Shown one piece after another: positions 60,644 through 64,000 of a stretch of DNA of 64,000 nucleotides. The first letter of the stretch is position 1. Every line of letters starts with the position of its first letter. Both the position numbers and the translations under genes were made by a program. Source of the stretch: Psychrosphaera aestuarii (GTDB lineage: Bacteria; Pseudomonadota; Gammaproteobacteria; Enterobacterales; Alteromonadaceae); contig NZ_CP072844.1 in the NCBI RefSeq assembly GCF_017948405.1, positions 2,418,001 through 2,482,000 of the forward strand. Direction: 5' to 3'. The notes below the pieces were generated by a model. The model saw only the letters and a program-made list of their open reading frames with translations, had not been told where the DNA came from and made no database searches.

Positions 60644-61531
60644 ATGACTTATAAAATTATAGATCCGCACCTGCATTTTTTTAATTTAACGGATGGCGAA
60701 TATCATTGGTTAAAATCTGTAAACCCGCCCTATTGGAGTGACAAACAGAACATCCATCGCAGCTTTTCTGAACAGGACTTAATATTGGCACCTGAGCTTA
60801 CACTCATGGGATTTGTTCACATTGAAGCTGGATTCGACAATCGCCAACCGAGTCGTGAATTAGCGTGGTTAGAAAGCAGCTGTCGACTTTCCTTTAAAAC
60901 AATTGCATCAACGAATTTAATGTTAAAAACGCATGAGTTTAAGAAGCAAATCGACGAGCTCATTGCTTATAACTCGCTTGTTGGTGTTCGCCACATATTG
61001 GATGCTGACGCCTTATCGATCCTTCAATCCAAAACAAGTTTTGCCAACTTGAGTTATCTTGAAGAGTGCGACCTTATTTTTGAGCTCCAAGCCGATTTGG
61101 CCGATAGTGAGACTGTTAATTTAATTGTTAAAATATTAGAGGACCTGCCACTGAAGTCATTAAATGTGGTGATCAACCATGCCGGTTTTCCGCCAGTTGA
61201 ACAACACAGTGCGCACTTTACCAATTGGACAAACGGCATCAAAAAGTTAAGCCAAAACCCGAACGTATCGATAAAATGTTCTGGATGGGAAATGACTGAC
61301 AGGCATTATTCGAATACGTTTATTGCAGAAGTAGTTGATACTGCAGTTCGTATATTTGGTTTCCATAGAGTTATGCTAGCAAGTAACTTTCCACTGTGCA
61401 CATTCAGTAAATCTTATGAGGCCTTTTGGCTCGATATTGTTTCGACACTTAACAAATTAGACGTAACTGAACTACAAAAAAAAGCATTGCTTCACGACAA
61501 CGCTTTTTCTATTTATTTTGACCGGTCTTAA
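60644..61531 (+). CDS. Amidohydrolase-family protein (COG3618-like, lactonase-type)
   Basis: TIM-barrel hydrolase of 295 residues from the ATG at 60644 (MTYKIIDPHLHFF); a TTG at 60629 would add five residues. The IIDPHLHFF motif gives the two metal or active-site His at the start, and FVHIEAGF and NVVINHAGFPP are further barrel motifs. Near the end, where many relatives have G-S-D-W-P, this protein reads ASNFPLC, so the usual Asp is Asn; that variant exists in parts of the superfamily. Relatives open sugar lactones. It follows the SDR. Confidence 0.8.
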   Translation: MTYKIIDPHLHFFNLTDGEYHWLKSVNPPYWSDKQNIHRSFSEQDLILAPELTLMGFVHIEAGFDNRQPSRELAWLESSCRLSFKTIASTNLMLKTHEFKKQIDELIAYNSLVGVRHILDADALSILQSKTSFANLSYLEECDLIFELQADLADSETVNLIVKILEDLPLKSLNVVINHAGFPPVEQHSAHFTNWTNGIKKLSQNPNVSIKCSGWEMTDRHYSNTFIAEVVDTAVRIFGFHRVMLASNFPLCTFSKSYEAFWLDIVSTLNKLDVTELQKKALLHDNAFSIYFDRS

Positions 61532-61572
61532 CCAAGCCAACAATGCCCAAAGGCATTTAAACTAAGTTAGCG

Positions 61573-61770
61573 CTAAGTTTCCTCATCGCTAAAAACGGCC
61601 TCTATTTGACACTTAAACAGTCGTGCCATTTTAAATGCCAATGGCAAGCTCGGATCAAATTTGCCTTTTTCGATTGCATTTACCGTTTGTCTAGACACAT
61701 CTAGCTCTTTCGCTAAGTCGGCTTGCGTCCAATCGCGCTCAGCTCTCAGTACCTTTAGCCTATTTTTCAT
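61573..61770 (-). CDS. XRE-family HTH regulator
   Basis: A 65-residue, nearly HTH-only protein: LRAERDWTQADLAKELDVSRQTVNAIEKG at about 8-36 is a clear Cro/C1 helix-turn-helix with the SRQTVNAIE recognition helix. It resembles short regulators usually paired with a membrane protein. Its ATG overlaps the end of the upstream gene by four bases (ATGA), so the two are coupled. Likely autoregulated via the palindrome at 62229-62243. Confidence 0.88.
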   Translation of the reverse strand: MKNRLKVLRAERDWTQADLAKELDVSRQTVNAIEKGKFDPSLPLAFKMARLFKCQIEAVFSDEET

Positions 61771-62186
61771 AGATATCGTTTCCGACTAATTAACATGCCA
61801 ACCATGTAACTAATACCCATTACAAATAATAAGCCAGAGGCGTTAGGCTCAAAAGAAATCACTTTAACCGCTTCTAGCAACCCATACACGGCTCCGCAAA
61901 CCATGGTGGTGCCAAGTGAAATAGCCATGGCTTCTAACATTATCCGTTGTTGCATTTCATCTAATCCCTCTAAATGCACTTTATTTGCCCAAATCATTTT
62001 AAAGCCAAACATAAGGTTAACGATAATCACGGCTGATGTTAGTGCTAAGTTATAGTCCCATATAAACTTTGGACCAAAGCTTACAAAAGCCAATGACAAT
62101 AACCAAAGTCCCGTCCATTTGGCTAATAATTTTGTATTGGTTGCGGTCCTTGAATTTAAGTTGTCGCATAAATCATTTTTAGTCAT
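61767..62186 (-). CDS. Four-helix membrane protein paired with an XRE regulator
   Basis: A 139-residue integral membrane protein with segments at about 23-38, 46-63, 84-104 and 115-133. The cytoplasmic loop between the second and third segments has HLEGLDEMQQRIMLEAMA, a DExQ-type motif seen in small membrane proteins coupled to XRE regulators. Function unknown. It overlaps the XRE gene by four bases. Confidence 0.75.
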   Translation of the reverse strand: MTKNDLCDNLNSRTATNTKLLAKWTGLWLLSLAFVSFGPKFIWDYNLALTSAVIIVNLMFGFKMIWANKVHLEGLDEMQQRIMLEAMAISLGTTMVCGAVYGLLEAVKVISFEPNASGLLFVMGISYMVGMLISRKRYL

Positions 62187-62516
62187 CTTCTTGCCCTCAG
62201 TAAATATACAATTTTGAATACAGCTTACTTGTCATAATGACAAATCAACTTTACACACGTTCAAATAATAGACGCACAACAAAGTGATGTCAAACAAGTT
62301 TTACATTAAGATTACTAAACTTTACTTATCCAGTATTAAACCGAAATCACTAACATGGCTTCATTGAACGCTTCTGTATGATTGTCTCTGTAAAATATCG
62401 CTATATTAATAGCTTGCATTAGAGGTGTCGCCGAAATAGGTTTTGCGAAAACCAAAAGCTACTTTATGGTAAACTTTGATAAATAATTAAGTCGAATAAG
62501 TTACAAGACACCATAG
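62187..62516. promoter_or_regulatory. Divergent regulatory region
   Basis: No gene is credible in these 330 bases. The minus-strand side carries the palindrome at 62229-62243 before the membrane/XRE pair. The plus-strand side is AT-rich with only weak promoter-like elements before the gene at 62517. Confidence 0.45.
62229..62243 (-). promoter_or_regulatory. Perfect 7-1-7 palindrome upstream of the XRE pair
   Basis: TTGTCATAATGACAA, a perfect inverted repeat centred 50 bases upstream of the membrane-protein start. On the minus strand TTGTCA could be a -35 with TATTCA 17 bases downstream, so a bound regulator would block the promoter. Likely target of the XRE protein. Confidence 0.6.
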
Positions 62517-62891
62517 ATGCGCAAATCAGATAAAAAAATCGATAATGACATAAGAATTATCCTTACCTCTCTATGTGAGTCACTACTTGAGTCATTTGAA
62601 GGCTTTGAGTGGCTCACTCATAAGGCCGATTATAAGAATTTCCCAAACAGTTTACGTATTCTTGTTGTTTTTGATACAGACACACGTTTGCAGTCGATTA
62701 TAAGCTCAAAAATAGAAACTCAGATCGTTAGCAGCATCTGTCGATATTTAGAAAATATTAATATTAAACTTAACGCTAAAAACAACAAGGCTAACAAAAA
62801 ATCTGATCAGCAGATCGTATTTGACAGTGAGGAATCTTGTATACGTGAAAGCGGTGGTAACTGGTCTAAACGTCTTAACAATCTGCGATAA
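62517..62891 (+). CDS. Small basic protein of unknown function
   Basis: Not confidently recognised. The 124-residue protein is rich in Lys, Asn, Ser and Ile and has no signal peptide or membrane segment. MRKSDKKIDNDIRIILTSLC is followed by FEGFEWLTHKADYKNFP and RILVVFDTDT, which look like a compact alpha/beta fold. Similar proteins in marine gammaproteobacteria are sometimes labelled Fis-type regulators, but I see no convincing HTH. It precedes the photolyase-family gene by about 100 bases. Confidence 0.6.
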   Translation: MRKSDKKIDNDIRIILTSLCESLLESFEGFEWLTHKADYKNFPNSLRILVVFDTDTRLQSIISSKIETQIVSSICRYLENINIKLNAKNNKANKKSDQQIVFDSEESCIRESGGNWSKRLNNLR

Positions 62892-62990
62892 ACCAAACCT
62901 TCCATTATTTCGTAATGATTACCAATAATCTTTGTCTGATCTTGCTGGTTTTAGCAGGAGGGCATTTTAACGGTCGATATTGGGTTATCA

Positions 62991-64000
62991 ATGCGAGAAA
63001 AAATCAACATAGTTTGGTTCAAAAGAGATTTGCGCCTGTCAGATCATGAGCCGATAAAGCAGGCATTTAATTCAACTCTGCCTACGTTACTGATTTACAA
63101 TTTTGAACCAATATTGCTAAATGACAACCATTACAACGAACGTCATTGGCGCTTTGTATATCAATCAATTCAAGATCTTAATCAACAACTAGTCCGTTTT
63201 AATGCCAAGGTTTATATATTTAGCCAAGATATGCTGTCTCTTTTAGACTCTCTCGTCACACAATTTGATATTAACTGCATATATAGTCACCAGGAGATCG
63301 GTTTAAATAACACTTACGAACGTGATAAGCAGGTTCAACAATGGTGTACTAACAAGCATATAACTTGGCGCGAATATCAAACAGGAGCCGTTGTAAGGGG
63401 CAAGAAAAATCGAAAGTCATGGAATAAACTATGGGAGCTCTACATGGATGCATTCCCAGCGACACCGGACTGGAAAGATGTAAATACTATAGAGCTGAAT
63501 AACCATATCGAGCCCATTTTACCTGACAAATTTACTACTCCTAACGACTCGTTCCAGCAAGGCGGCCCAATGCAGGCTCGAAAAGTGTTAGAGTCGTTTC
63601 TGTCGAGTAGAGGTTCTAATTATCAAAAAAGTATTTCTAGTCCAAGTTTAAGTCAAACTGGTTGCTCACGACTATCTCCGTATCTTGCTTGGGGAAACAT
63701 AAGTTTGCGACAGGTGTTTCAAGCGACAATTCGAAAAATGCAACAGCTAGAGCCCCATCAAAAAAGTTGGAAACGCCCCCTATCAGCATTTATTTCTAGG
63801 CTACATTGGCATTGTCACTTTATGCAAAAGTTTGAGAGTGAGTGTCGCATGGAGTTTTACCCTGTTAATTCTGGTTACAATCAGTTTCCGTATCGCTCCG
63901 ATTCAAAAGCGATAGAACAACTTCAACATTGGCAAGACGGCAACACTGGTATTCCTATCATAGATGCATGTATGCGGTGTCTAAAGCATACTGGCTATAT
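62991..64000 (+). CDS. Cryptochrome/photolyase-family flavoprotein, C-terminus cut by window edge
   Basis: The frame opens at an ATG at 62991 and runs past the window end, 336 codons visible. INIVWFKRDLRLSDHEPI is the N-terminal antenna-domain start of photolyases, and TGCSRLSPYLAWGNISLRQVF is the FAD-binding segment. Near 280 the sequence reads SRLHWHCHFMQKFESE, unlike the RELxWREF pattern of classical CPD photolyases, which suggests a divergent bacterial subfamily. DNA repair or blue-light sensing cannot be decided. The start has no strong ribosome-binding site. Confidence 0.88.
   Translation, partial: MREKINIVWFKRDLRLSDHEPIKQAFNSTLPTLLIYNFEPILLNDNHYNERHWRFVYQSIQDLNQQLVRFNAKVYIFSQDMLSLLDSLVTQFDINCIYSHQEIGLNNTYERDKQVQQWCTNKHITWREYQTGAVVRGKKNRKSWNKLWELYMDAFPATPDWKDVNTIELNNHIEPILPDKFTTPNDSFQQGGPMQARKVLESFLSSRGSNYQKSISSPSLSQTGCSRLSPYLAWGNISLRQVFQATIRKMQQLEPHQKSWKRPLSAFISRLHWHCHFMQKFESECRMEFYPVNSGYNQFPYRSDSKAIEQLQHWQDGNTGIPIIDACMRCLKHTGY

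Overview
The window reads as a chromosomal segment of a low-GC marine gammaproteobacterium. Gene order and protein style point to Alteromonadales, most likely Colwelliaceae-like (Colwellia/Thalassotalea type). The evidence is the dnaE-rnhB-lpxB-lpxA-fabZ-lpxD-skp-bamA-rseP-dxr-cdsA-uppS-frr-pyrH-tsf-rpsB block, the metY-rimP-nusA-infB-rbfA-truB-rpsO-pnp-nlpI block, a PomAB-type motor pair beside xseB-ispA-dxs, and a yoaA-tsaB-slp-fadD-rnd neighbourhood resembling the E. coli one. The genus is inference; no rRNA is present. Most of the window is core genome, and I see no phage, insertion sequence, CRISPR array or obvious defence island.

Layout. 1-18121 (minus): DNA polymerase III alpha (cut by the window edge), lipid A and outer-membrane assembly genes, isoprenoid and phospholipid precursor genes, ribosome recycling, UMP kinase, EF-Ts and S2. 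18122-18451: a divergent regulatory region. 18452-23093 (plus): map, glnD, dapD and a small DUF3820-type gene. 23412-25802 (plus): a secreted subtilisin-like protease with two C-terminal PPC-type domains, preceded by a structured leader. 25857-37317 (minus): an initiator tRNA heads the translation/RNA-turnover operon, which ends in nlpI and an unrecognised exported protein with an HEVGH zinc-protease motif. 37588-42705: a cysteine synthase homologue, a broken SufS-like cysteine desulfurase, thiI, and pomAB. 42916-45963 (plus): xseB-ispA-dxs. 46036-57809 (minus): ycgN, an MltB-type transglycosylase, ycgL, rnd, fadD, an alpha/beta hydrolase, an exported methyltransferase-like protein, an Slp lipoprotein, a Gln-rich unknown, a TetR regulator, tsaB, yoaA and a 2-Cys peroxiredoxin. 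58067-59330 (plus): an iron-storage locus of bfd and two complementary bacterioferritin subunits with two Fur-box-like sites. 59477-64000: accessory small genes, an SDR/amidohydrolase pair, an XRE/membrane-protein pair with a perfect palindrome upstream, an unrecognised small protein and an incomplete cryptochrome/photolyase-family gene.

The most notable items are: (i) the nlpI-linked HEVGH protein; (ii) the two-subunit bacterioferritin, where one subunit keeps the haem Met but has lost ferroxidase ligands and the other does the reverse, with Fur-like sites placed differently at bfd and bfr; (iii) repeated intrinsic-terminator-like hairpins inside otherwise contiguous essential gene clusters (rpsB/tsf, tsf/pyrH, frr/uppS, skp/lpxD, infB/rbfA, fadD/rnd); (iv) palindromic operator candidates at the TetR and XRE genes; (v) a long stem-loop in the leader of the secreted protease; (vi) the decayed desulfurase. 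I did not find a clear-cut novel multi-gene system.
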